A stretch of 64,000 bases of DNA from contig DVHG01000025.1 in assembly GCA_018712345.1 (NCBI GenBank), positions 186,001 through 250,000 of the forward strand, written 5' to 3'. Under the pieces are notes generated by a model. That model was not told the origin of the DNA and searched no databases. It saw only the letters and a program-made list of their open reading frames with translations. Shown here one piece after another: positions 8,137-15,330 of this stretch (the first letter of the stretch is position 1; each line of letters begins with the position of its first letter). The stretch is from Candidatus Onthovicinus excrementipullorum. Its GTDB lineage: Bacteria > Bacillota > Clostridia > Oscillospirales > Acutalibacteraceae. The translations under genes were made by a program, and so were the position numbers.

Positions 8137-10269
8137 ATGGATGAAATGGTTCTGAAAGTACAGCAATGGTTGAATGAGACATATGATGATATCAATATTG
8201 CGGAGGATGGCTACACCGGTCAGGGAACGGTCGGCGCGCTGATCAAGGCACTCCAGCACGAGCTGAACAAGCTCGGCGCAGATATTGCTGCTGATGGAGA
8301 TTTCGGCGCGGGCTCGTACAATGCGTTTGTCAATCGCATTGGCGTCATCTCACCGGACAATACCAATTATAACCTGACCTGCATTGTGCAGGGGGCCTGC
8401 TGGTGCAAAGGGTACAGTCCGAAGTCCTTTGACGGCGTCTATGGGCAGGATACTATGGATGCGATCATAGAATTTCAAGTTGATGCGGGCGTGGTGGCCT
8501 CCGGTTTTGTCGGGCCGGCAGTCATGAAAGCGCTTCTGAATACGGATGGCTTTAAAAGGGATTCGGCCGGGGACGATAATATCCGGGAGGTGCAGCGATT
8601 CCTCAATGGATACTACAGTGAGACCTATGGCAGTGACATCGGGCTGATTCCCACCAACGGGATTTATGAGCGGAAGACGAGTACAGCTATGATCTATGCG
8701 GTTCAGATCGAGGGGGGCGCCGGTGTTGACGGCCTCTGGGGCAACGGCACGAAAAATTGCCTGCCCGTGATTTCCGAGGGGAGTACAAACCTCGCCTTTG
8801 TCAAGCTTCTTCAGTGTGCGCTGACGCTGAACAAGTGTTACAGCGGGGCCCTCGATGGGGAATATGACAGCGGGGTCACCAGAGCGGTAAAGCGGTTCCA
8901 GCAGCAGATGGCGCTTACGCAGAGCGGAAACGCCAGCATATACACCTGGTGCGCACTGCTGGTCAGCTGCGGCGACAGAGAGCGCTCGGCAAAGGCCTGC
9001 GACTGCGCCACCAAGCTGACCGCCGCCAAGGCTAAGACACTGGTGGATAACGGCTATGAGATCGTCGGACGGTATCTGACGGGAACCATGGCCGGCGGCG
9101 CCTCCAAGGCGCTGACAAATGAAGAAATCCAGATTGCCTTTGACGCCGGGCTGCGTATTTTCCCCATTTTTGAGACAAGCGGCGACAGGCTCAGCCACTT
9201 CTCCTATGATCAGGGCCTGATCGACGCAGCGGATGCGATCAATGCCGCGTGCGGTTTTGGATTCCCGAATGGGACTACCATCTATTTTGCAGTGGATGTG
9301 GATGCGCTTCAGGATGAAATTGAAGCGCGCATTATTCCCTACTTTAATGCGGTCAATGATCGATTTGCCCGTGCAAATTCACCGTATCTGGTCGGTGTTT
9401 ATGGGACGCGAAATGTATGTAGCAACCTTGATGCTTTAACGGATAGCTCCTTTGTTGCGGACATGTCCTACGGTTGGAGCGGCAATATGGGCTTTTCAAT
9501 GCCCATGAACTGGGCATTTGACCAGTTTGCAACAGTTTCGGTCGGCTCGGGCGAGGGCATGATTGAGATTGACAAAGACGCCGTTTCGGGTGCGGATAAT
9601 GGCGTTCCCTATGTAGATACCCCCTCATCGGCGGCGATAACGGCACAGCGGAACTTTATCAACCATGCGTTTCAGGGAATGCCGTTTGCGGATCAAATTC
9701 CGGTTGCCATGGAGATTGGGAAAACATATACCCTCTTTGACCTCGGATGTCTGAAAGCAGAGGTGTCCTATAATACAACCATGAGCACCGAGCAGCCGAA
9801 CAGCATCACGATCCGCAACGGAGAACTCGATTCCGCCAAGCTGTCGGTGCTGGAGGGACTTGACCTGAGCGCGGATTTGAAGGAGCAGTATCTGGAGCCG
9901 CTCAAGTCAATGGGAATTTCTGTATCAAACGGGATCGTTACGGTAGGCCTTGAGGATTTGAGCCTGGGGCGTGTTGCAATCAGCATCACGGTGTCCTCGG
10001 ATGATATTGACGTGAGTGATGGGACAAAGACCACCGTGTCGGCTACGTTCAAATACACCATGATGCCCACTTCTGAAATGAAGAAGGATTTTGAAAAGAT
10101 TGTTGAAGAGTCTGCAAAGGCAGCGCAGGAAGGTTTTTTAATGTTGATGGGAGCTATAAAAACAGTACTTGAAGAATATGCAGACGAAATAGCAATTGCA
10201 ACGGTTGTTGTTGTAGCTGTTGGCTCGTTTTTAAAAGCTTGTGCATCAATTTTGGCGGTAATGGGATAA
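8137..10269 (+). CDS. Modular peptidoglycan-binding / DUF1906 glycoside-hydrolase-like protein with hydrophobic C-terminal module
   Basis: A 710-residue protein. Three to four peptidoglycan-binding-1-like repeats cover about residues 1-285. A DUF1906 (Rv2525c-like, glycoside-hydrolase-fold) domain covers about 287-485. From about 553 comes a distinct module ending in a hydrophobic tail over the last 25 residues. The ATG at 8137 has a perfect AAAAGGAGGT site 9 bases upstream; an in-frame ATG at 8056 has no comparable site. There is no signal peptide, so release would need lysis or a non-classical route. The C-terminal module is repeated without a start codon at 11108-11591, and a convergent multi-pass membrane gene follows directly. 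I infer a bacteriocin- or toxin-like effector; a plain cell-wall hydrolase is the alternative. Confidence 0.8.
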   Translation: MDEMVLKVQQWLNETYDDINIAEDGYTGQGTVGALIKALQHELNKLGADIAADGDFGAGSYNAFVNRIGVISPDNTNYNLTCIVQGACWCKGYSPKSFDGVYGQDTMDAIIEFQVDAGVVASGFVGPAVMKALLNTDGFKRDSAGDDNIREVQRFLNGYYSETYGSDIGLIPTNGIYERKTSTAMIYAVQIEGGAGVDGLWGNGTKNCLPVISEGSTNLAFVKLLQCALTLNKCYSGALDGEYDSGVTRAVKRFQQQMALTQSGNASIYTWCALLVSCGDRERSAKACDCATKLTAAKAKTLVDNGYEIVGRYLTGTMAGGASKALTNEEIQIAFDAGLRIFPIFETSGDRLSHFSYDQGLIDAADAINAACGFGFPNGTTIYFAVDVDALQDEIEARIIPYFNAVNDRFARANSPYLVGVYGTRNVCSNLDALTDSSFVADMSYGWSGNMGFSMPMNWAFDQFATVSVGSGEGMIEIDKDAVSGADNGVPYVDTPSSAAITAQRNFINHAFQGMPFADQIPVAMEIGKTYTLFDLGCLKAEVSYNTTMSTEQPNSITIRNGELDSAKLSVLEGLDLSADLKEQYLEPLKSMGISVSNGIVTVGLEDLSLGRVAISITVSSDDIDVSDGTKTTVSATFKYTMMPTSEMKKDFEKIVEESAKAAQEGFLMLMGAIKTVLEEYADEIAIATVVVVAVGSFLKACASILAVMG

Positions 10270-10311
10270 CACGTAGAGAAAAATACTGAAAACCAATACC
10301 TAAAACAATAT

Positions 10312-10363
10312 AACAGGGTGCTGGTAATGTGATGCTTGCATATTATCAGCATCCCTGTTTGTT
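10312..10363. terminator. Hairpin between the modular gene and the convergent membrane gene
   Basis: ACAGGGTGCTG pairs with CAGCATCCCTGT, followed by TTTGTT on the plus strand. It lies between two convergent genes and could serve both. Confidence 0.6.
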
Positions 10364-10369
10364 AGATAT

Positions 10370-10990
10370 CTAAGATTTGTTTTTGCGTTTGATTTTGCCA
10401 TAACGTGTTACAGTTAGGGCTAGTTCCATTATGTTTACTGTTATAATTGGAAGCAATATAAATGAGTGATAAACATCAAGAAATGCAATAGGGATTATAA
10501 TTAATATTGCCCAAAAAGCAATAATACGAATAACCACATTTATGATTTTGGCGGCTGGCTTTTTTTGAGGATATGCAACTAAAAAATATATGCTGAGAAT
10601 GATACTCAGTACCCCAAAAATCAGGGATAGCGCAGTATATATATCCCAGTCCAGAGAATCAGGAAGACGGTTGACAATAATCAAAATCGGACTTCCAATA
10701 CAGCAAATTATCCCAAGGATGTATAACGAGGGGAGATAGGGGGAGCGATTTTTTCTCAGATTATTCCGGTATAATTCTGAAAACAGAACAGACAGCAGCA
10801 GCGCAGCGCAAAAGGCGAATATTTGCCAGAAACTGTTTGTTTTTCCGCGGTAGGCAGAAAAGCAAAAGAGAACGATCATGACCCCTTGAAGAATTCTAAT
10901 TGTTCGTGAAATGGAAAGTAGGTGTGGAATATTTTCCTCCCAAATTTCCTGTTGCTGAGGATTTAACTGGAATTTTGTTTTTTGATTCAT
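10370..10990 (-). CDS. Six-helix membrane protein convergent to the modular protein; candidate immunity protein
   Basis: A 206-residue polytopic membrane protein with a short cytoplasmic N-terminus (MNQKTKFQLNPQQQE) and about six hydrophobic helices. A conserved region before helix 3 is KNRSPYLPSLYILG. The start at 10990 has GGAGGA 8 bases upstream. Two further upstream ATGs lack a usable site. A minus-strand TATAAT (11046-11041) is a likely -10. It is convergent to the modular gene, the arrangement known for pore-forming colicin immunity genes. A same-length copy exists at 11701-12321. I recognise no named family. The immunity role is inferred from position, topology and co-duplication. Confidence 0.75.
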   Translation of the reverse strand: MNQKTKFQLNPQQQEIWEENIPHLLSISRTIRILQGVMIVLFCFSAYRGKTNSFWQIFAFCAALLLSVLFSELYRNNLRKNRSPYLPSLYILGIICCIGSPILIIVNRLPDSLDWDIYTALSLIFGVLSIILSIYFLVAYPQKKPAAKIINVVIRIIAFWAILIIIPIAFLDVYHSFILLPIITVNIMELALTVTRYGKIKRKNKS

Positions 10991-11107
10991 GCTGTGCATC
11001 CTCCATTCTATCTGCAAATACCACAAAAATTACTATTTTAATTATATCACATTTTCGCTGGTAAAAACGATGTTTTAAAGAGATTAGCAAGAAAAATAAA
11101 AATTTAC

Positions 11108-11591
11108 GCAGCCGAACAGCATCACGATCCGCAACGGAGAACTCGATTCCGCCAAGCTGTCGGTGCTGGAGGGACTTGACCTGAGCGCGGATTTGAAAGA
11201 GCAGTATCTGGAGCCGCTCAAGTCAATGGGGATTTCTGTATCAAACGGGATTGTGACGGTAGGCCTTGAGGATTTGAGCCTGGGGCGTGTTGCAATCAGC
11301 ATCACGGTGTCATCGGATGATATTGACGTAGAAGACGGGACAAAGACTACCGTATCTGCTACATTGAAATATACGATTATCCCTACTCCGGATATGAAAA
11401 AAGATTTTCAGGAAATTGTCGAGGAGGCGGCACAGGCAGCGCAAGAAAGTTGTTTACTGTTGATGGGAGCTATAAAAACAGTACTTGAAGAACATGCAAA
11501 CGAAATAATGATTGCTGCCGGTGTTGTAGCGGCTGTTACTGCTTTCTTAAATATCCTTAAACTAATTGTAAAAATACGTTTTGGGGTATGA
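11108..11591 (+). pseudogene. Headless orphan copy of the C-terminal module
   Basis: The reading frame continues the sequence homologous to residues from about 553 of the 8137-10269 protein. An in-frame TAA lies just upstream at 11097-11099 and no start codon with a ribosome site is present; the first in-frame start-like codon is GTG at 11163. The first 75 or so residues are almost identical to the intact copy (GELDSAKLSVLEGLDLSADL is shared). The hydrophobic tip diverges strongly and ends ILKLIVKIRFGV instead of SFLKACASILAVMG. This is the layout of orphan C-terminal cassettes in contact-dependent inhibition and Rhs loci. It is probably silent unless recombined. Confidence 0.75.
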
Positions 11592-11648
11592 TATAAGTTC
11601 TGTAATTATAGACAGAAACATATTTTGACGGAAGCTTTATCATGAAAT

Positions 11649-11689
11649 AAGGGGTTGGCGATGTGTCAATTTCAAATCGCCAACTCCTT
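11649..11689. terminator. Hairpin between the orphan module and the membrane pseudogene
   Basis: AAGGGGTTGGCGAT pairs with ATCGCCAACTCCTT. It takes the same position as the hairpin at 10312-10363 but differs in sequence. Confidence 0.6.
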
Positions 11690-11700
11690 GTATTATAGTT

Positions 11701-12321
11701 TCACATCCGTTTTTTATGATTCATCTTTCCATTCCTGAGGGTAATCAAACTAAACTCAAGAAAATTTATCAGAAGAATTAGAAATGGTACAAGAAAATGA
11801 TAGATGTCAAAAATTGTGATAGGAAATATGAGTAATGATTGAAGTACGATGAAAAAACTTACAATACTCCATATGGTTTTTGAAAACTTCTTATTTCTCT
11901 TATACACAAATAGAAAATATAAGCTTGGAACGATACTCAGTACCCCAAAGATCAGCGATAGAATGGTGTATAAGTCCCAGGCAACGGAATCAGGAAGACG
12001 ATTGACAATAATCAAAATCGGGCTTCCAATACAGCAAATCACCCCAAGAATGTATAAAGAGGGGAGATATGGGGAGCGATTTTTTTTCAGATTATTCCGG
12101 AATAATTCTGAAAATAGAACAGATAGCAGCAGGGTAGCGCAAAATGCGAAGATTTACCAGGGACTGTTGATCTTTCCGCGATATACAGAAAAACAAAATA
12201 GAAAGATAATGAACCCCTGAAGAATTCGGACCGTCTTGGATAAAGAAAGCAGATATGGAACATTTTTCTCCCAGTTTTCCTGCTGCTGAGGATCAAGCTG
12301 GAAATTTGTCTTTGGAGCCAC
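11701..12321 (-). pseudogene. Duplicated membrane (candidate immunity) gene with one nonsense codon
   Basis: Translation from GTG at 12321 gives a protein parallel to the 10370-10990 product: both are exactly 207 codons including the stop. Conserved segments are RILQG, LLLSVLFSEL and SPYLPSLYILG. At 12156-12154 the codon is TAA, where the intact copy has CAA for glutamine (TGG CAA ATA TTC versus TGG TAA ATC TTC). The rest of the frame is open. A single C-to-T change therefore explains the inactivation. Restart at the GTG at 12042 would give only the last 113 residues. Confidence 0.85.
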
Positions 12322-12463
12322 GTCGAAACCCCTCCACTCTATTTTACAGGTATCATAAAATCGTTGCTTTTCTTAAATTATATCACATTTTAAAGTGAGT
12401 AATTATATTTTTGATGGATATTTAAAAAAATTAATCTATAAATAAACATCAGTCATCCCCAAC

Positions 12464-12516
12464 TCCTCGGACGATATCGACGTAGACGGCGGGATGATGA
12501 TCCTGTATCTGCTACA
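12464..12516 (+). repeat. Relic of a third C-terminal module
   Basis: About 53 bases match the segment coding for SSDDIDV...GTKTTVSAT in the other two copies at roughly 43 of 54 positions, with one single-base gap. The gap would shift the frame. It lies directly after unit B in the same orientation. The rest of the 12322-12623 gap holds the AT-rich end of unit B and the terminator at 12572. Confidence 0.6.
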
Positions 12517-12571
12517 GGCGACTTTTCGCAATGCCGTCTGTATCTTTTAAAACGATCACGAAAGCGCCTAT

Positions 12572-12602
12572 AAAAAGAGCGGGACAATTCGTCCCGCTCT
12601 TT
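12572..12602 (-). terminator. Terminator of the small beta-rich protein gene
   Basis: AGAGCGGGAC pairs with GTCCCGCTCT; on the minus strand a TTTTTA run follows. Confidence 0.8.
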
Positions 12603-12623
12603 GCATATGTGCCGTTTGCAGCC

Positions 12624-12932
12624 TCAGCCGACCTTTTTGCCGTCCTTGAGCTTGATCTTGCCGAGCATCGGAACCTTCAGTGCACCCTCACAGGTGTCTC
12701 CGTTAAAGGTGAGCTCACTCTCGATCTCTTTGCCGGGCAGCATCTCCACTGTGCCGGTCGCGCGCAGGGTATTGCCCTCCTCGCGGATATTCTTGATCTC
12801 AAACTTCGGGACGGGTCCGTCCATGATGATCTCCAGCCCATACTTGCCATTGTTGTCCGTGATCTTGAACTTGACGTCCCCTTTGAAGAACATCGTGTCC
12901 ACCCTGCACTGCCATGTACCGATACCTATCAT
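12624..12932 (-). CDS. Small conserved-type hypothetical protein, predicted beta-rich
   Basis: A 102-residue soluble protein with alternating hydrophobic and charged residues, suggesting a small beta-sheet or beta-barrel fold. It has no signal peptide and no membrane segment. The ATG at 12932 has AAGGAG about 10 bases upstream; a GTG three codons earlier sits on top of that site. It is a single gene with its own terminator. I do not recognise the family. A lipocalin-like or tandem beta-domain reading is possible, but no motif supports it. Confidence 0.7.
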   Translation of the reverse strand: MIGIGTWQCRVDTMFFKGDVKFKITDNNGKYGLEIIMDGPVPKFEIKNIREEGNTLRATGTVEMLPGKEIESELTFNGDTCEGALKVPMLGKIKLKDGKKVG

Positions 12933-13106
12933 TAATGCCACACTCCTTCATACAGTCGGGGCGGCCGTTTTTCTGCCGCAGCCCCTATTATTTATATGAC
13001 CGAAATTTACATACTGTCACATATTGCTATTATATCCAACCCCCGGGGAAAAGTCAATGCAATCCGTGCATTATTACTTAAAAAATGAAAATCTCACCAT
13101 ATTTTA

Positions 13107-13135
13107 TTGACAACCATGATAAAATGCAATATTCT
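13107..13135 (+). promoter_or_regulatory. Promoter of the GH13 gene
   Basis: TTGACA (13107-13112), 17 bases, TATTCT (13130-13135), 22 bases before the start codon. Confidence 0.6.
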
Positions 13136-13157
13136 AATTTTAAAGGGGGAAAAATGA

Positions 13158-15050
13158 ATGATTACTGCTAAGACGCCGCTTAAGGAGATCTATAAGACCC
13201 CGGTGGGTCATGACATTCTGGAAAAGGGACTCTACAGTGTCGGCATCCCGGCCCGGCTGATCCAATCCACGCCGCTGGGCAAGCTGACGCTTGAAAAGCT
13301 GCAAAAGCTCACCTTTGGCAAAGTGGATGGCCGCTTTGTCCGCGCTATGCTGGATCTGCTCAACAGCGAAAAGGACGTCCCGGCGCCCGACGATGGGAAC
13401 ATCACGCACAAGTGGTGGAAAGAGGCCGTATTCTATCAAATCTATCCACGCTCGTTCAAGGATTCCAACGGCGACGGGATCGGCGATCTCAATGGCATTT
13501 ATGAAAAACTTGACTATCTCAAGGAGCTCGGGGTGGACGCCATCTGGTGCTCCCCGATCTATGATTCGCCCAACGATGACAACGGCTATGATATCCGCGA
13601 TTACAGGGCGATTATGAAGGAGTTTGGCACCATGGAGGACTTTGACCGCCTGCTTGAAGCGGTCCATGCCCGCGGGATGAGGCTCATCATGGACCTCGTC
13701 ATCAATCACTCCTCCGATGAGCACGAATGGTTCCAGTCCGCGCTCAGGGACCCGGATTCCAAGTATAAGGACTACTACATCTGGCGTAAGGGCACGCCCG
13801 ACACGCCGCCGAACAACTGGGACTCCATCTTCAGCGGCCCGGCGTGGAACTATTACCCGGAAAAGGGCGAGTGGGCCATGCACCTCTTCAGCGCCAAGCA
13901 GATGGATTTTAACTGGGATAATCCCGATTTCCGCCGCGACATTGAGGAGATGGTCAACTGGTGGCTGGAAAAGGGGATCGACGGCTTCCGGCTGGACGTC
14001 ATCAGCTTTATCTCCAAGAAAAACGGCCTCCCGGACGGGAACGAGCTCGTCGGTACCCTGATGGGCTTTAAGGGCGTGGAGCACTACTTTTACGGCCCGC
14101 ACCTGCACGAGTATCTGAAGGAGCTGCGCCGGGAGGCGTTCGGCAAGTACGACGCGTTCACCGTCGGCGAGTGCCAGGGCACCGGGCTGGAGATGAGCAA
14201 GCTGATGACGGGCGATGACCGCGGGGAGCTGGACGTAGTTTTTTCCTTCGACCATTTGGAAAACCCGGGCAGGCAGCGGTTCAGTGATTATCGCTTTGAC
14301 CTGCGCCCCATGGCGGACAACCTGACCCAGTGGCAGATGAAATACGGCAGCCACTGCTGGCCCACGGTGTTCTTTGACAATCACGATAATCCCCGGATGA
14401 TCTCCAAGGTCGATCCCGACGGCGCCTACCGCTACGAGCTTGCCAAGGCGCTCGCGGTGATGCAGATGACCCTCAAGGGTACGCCGTTCATCTATCAGGG
14501 GGAGGAGCTCGGCATGGTCAACACGGTGTTCCGTTCCATAGACGATCTGCGCGACGTGGAGAGCCTGAACCTCTTCAAGCAGGAGTGTGCGCGCGGCAAG
14601 AGTGAACAGCAGGCCTTTGCCAAGGTTTGCGCCGGATCGCGCGACCACGCCCGCACGCCGATGCAGTGGACCAACGGGAAAAATGCCGGCTTTACCACCG
14701 GAGAGCCGTGGATCGGCGTCAACCCGGATTACGTCCACTGCAACGCGGCAGAGGAAGAGCTCAGCCGTGATTCCGTTCTCAATTTTTACCGTCAAATGAT
14801 CGCGCTGCGCAAGCAGAATGAAGCCCTGGTATACGGTAATTTTGTGCGCGCCAATACGGGCCGCAATTTCTTCTGCTACCGCCGTACGCTCGGGAAGGAC
14901 TCTTTCTATATTGAGATCAACTTGACCTCAAAGCGCCAAAAACGCCCCGCGCCGGTAGCGGGAATGGAGCTTTTGATTTCCAATTATACCGCCCGGTCGG
15001 ACAGCCTGCGCCCCTATGAGGCGAATGTCTACCGCGCCCCGATCCAGTAA
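13158..15050 (+). CDS. GH13 alpha-glucosidase (oligo-1,6-glucosidase / trehalose-6-phosphate hydrolase type)
   Basis: A 630-residue GH13 enzyme. The barrel begins at about residue 90 with WWKEAVFYQIYPRSF, followed by the family's DLVINHSS region. GFRLD holds nucleophile D280, TVGE holds acid/base E338, and DNHD holds D410. No secretion signal is seen, so it likely cleaves imported alpha-gluco-oligosaccharides in the cytoplasm. Residues 1 to about 75 are an extra helical segment (LEKGLYSVGIPARLIQ) that the catalytic core does not need. The start is ATG with AAAGGGGG upstream. Choosing between oligo-1,6-glucosidase, sucrose and trehalose-phosphate activity needs substrate data. Confidence 0.92.
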   Translation: MITAKTPLKEIYKTPVGHDILEKGLYSVGIPARLIQSTPLGKLTLEKLQKLTFGKVDGRFVRAMLDLLNSEKDVPAPDDGNITHKWWKEAVFYQIYPRSFKDSNGDGIGDLNGIYEKLDYLKELGVDAIWCSPIYDSPNDDNGYDIRDYRAIMKEFGTMEDFDRLLEAVHARGMRLIMDLVINHSSDEHEWFQSALRDPDSKYKDYYIWRKGTPDTPPNNWDSIFSGPAWNYYPEKGEWAMHLFSAKQMDFNWDNPDFRRDIEEMVNWWLEKGIDGFRLDVISFISKKNGLPDGNELVGTLMGFKGVEHYFYGPHLHEYLKELRREAFGKYDAFTVGECQGTGLEMSKLMTGDDRGELDVVFSFDHLENPGRQRFSDYRFDLRPMADNLTQWQMKYGSHCWPTVFFDNHDNPRMISKVDPDGAYRYELAKALAVMQMTLKGTPFIYQGEELGMVNTVFRSIDDLRDVESLNLFKQECARGKSEQQAFAKVCAGSRDHARTPMQWTNGKNAGFTTGEPWIGVNPDYVHCNAAEEELSRDSVLNFYRQMIALRKQNEALVYGNFVRANTGRNFFCYRRTLGKDSFYIEINLTSKRQKRPAPVAGMELLISNYTARSDSLRPYEANVYRAPIQ

Positions 15051-15065
15051 ATAGCTGCAAAGCAT

Positions 15066-15101
15066 GTCCCCGGGTGGCTTTTTGCCCCCGGGGACGTTTT
15101 T
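15066..15101 (+). terminator. Terminator of the GH13 gene
   Basis: GTCCCCGGG (15066-15074) pairs with CCCGGGGAC (15087-15095), then GTTTTTT. Confidence 0.85.
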
Positions 15102-15121
15102 GCTGCCATGTGAGCGGGGGT

Positions 15122-15289
15122 TTACTGCTGCGTTCCCTGTTCCGTCAGGTGGCGGGCGAACTGCCTGAGCTCCTCCGCGGTGGAAAATTCCAGGCCGGAC
15201 TGCATGATTCCCTCCTGGATGGTTTTGGGCAGGGCGTTAAAGCACGCGTCTAACTCCGGATTTTTACTGAAAAAGAATGATTCCGCCAT
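15122..15289 (-). CDS. Small 55-residue hypothetical protein
   Basis: The frame encodes 55 residues starting MAESFFFSKNPELDACFNAL and ending LTEQGTQQ. It looks like a short acidic helical protein with no membrane segment. The only good ribosome site, GCGGAGGTG, lies 6 bases before the ATG, but it is also the 3' arm of the terminator hairpin of the upstream membrane gene (15290-15325). Translation would need read-through or an internal start. I do not recognise the family. Confidence 0.6.
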   Translation of the reverse strand: MAESFFFSKNPELDACFNALPKTIQEGIMQSGLEFSTAEELRQFARHLTEQGTQQ

Positions 15290-15325
15290 AAAAAACACCT
15301 CCGCCCTTATTATGAGCGGAGGTGT
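15290..15325 (-). terminator. Terminator of the 720-residue membrane protein gene, overlapping a ribosome site
   Basis: ACACCTCCGC pairs with GCGGAGGTGT in perfect 10-bp arms; on the minus strand TTTTTT follows. The 3' arm contains the Shine-Dalgarno of the next small gene. Confidence 0.75.
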
Positions 15326-15330
15326 ACCGT

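Larger units (their letters stand above)
9792..11107. repeat. Tandem duplication, unit A (C-terminal module plus membrane gene)
   Basis: Unit A holds the last 478 bases of the modular gene and the whole convergent membrane gene. It is followed head to tail by unit B starting at 11108. Opening bases GCAGCCGAACAGCATCACG are identical at 9792 and 11108, a 1316-base offset. Confidence 0.9.
11108..12440. repeat. Tandem duplication, unit B (decaying copy)
   Basis: Second copy of unit A. It contains the headless C-terminal module (11108-11591) and the nonsense-inactivated membrane gene (11701-12321). Similarity fades beyond about 12391, so the right end is approximate. Confidence 0.85.

Noticed and set aside
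8137-12321. Prophage endolysin region
   Set aside because: Peptidoglycan-binding and DUF1906 domains can occur in lysins, but no phage structural, replication, holin-sized or integrase gene is nearby and the gene has its own promoter.
13140-14795. 551-codon open frame on the minus strand
   Set aside because: It lies fully antisense to the GH13 gene, whose catalytic motifs are clear. It is a product of the high GC and codon bias.
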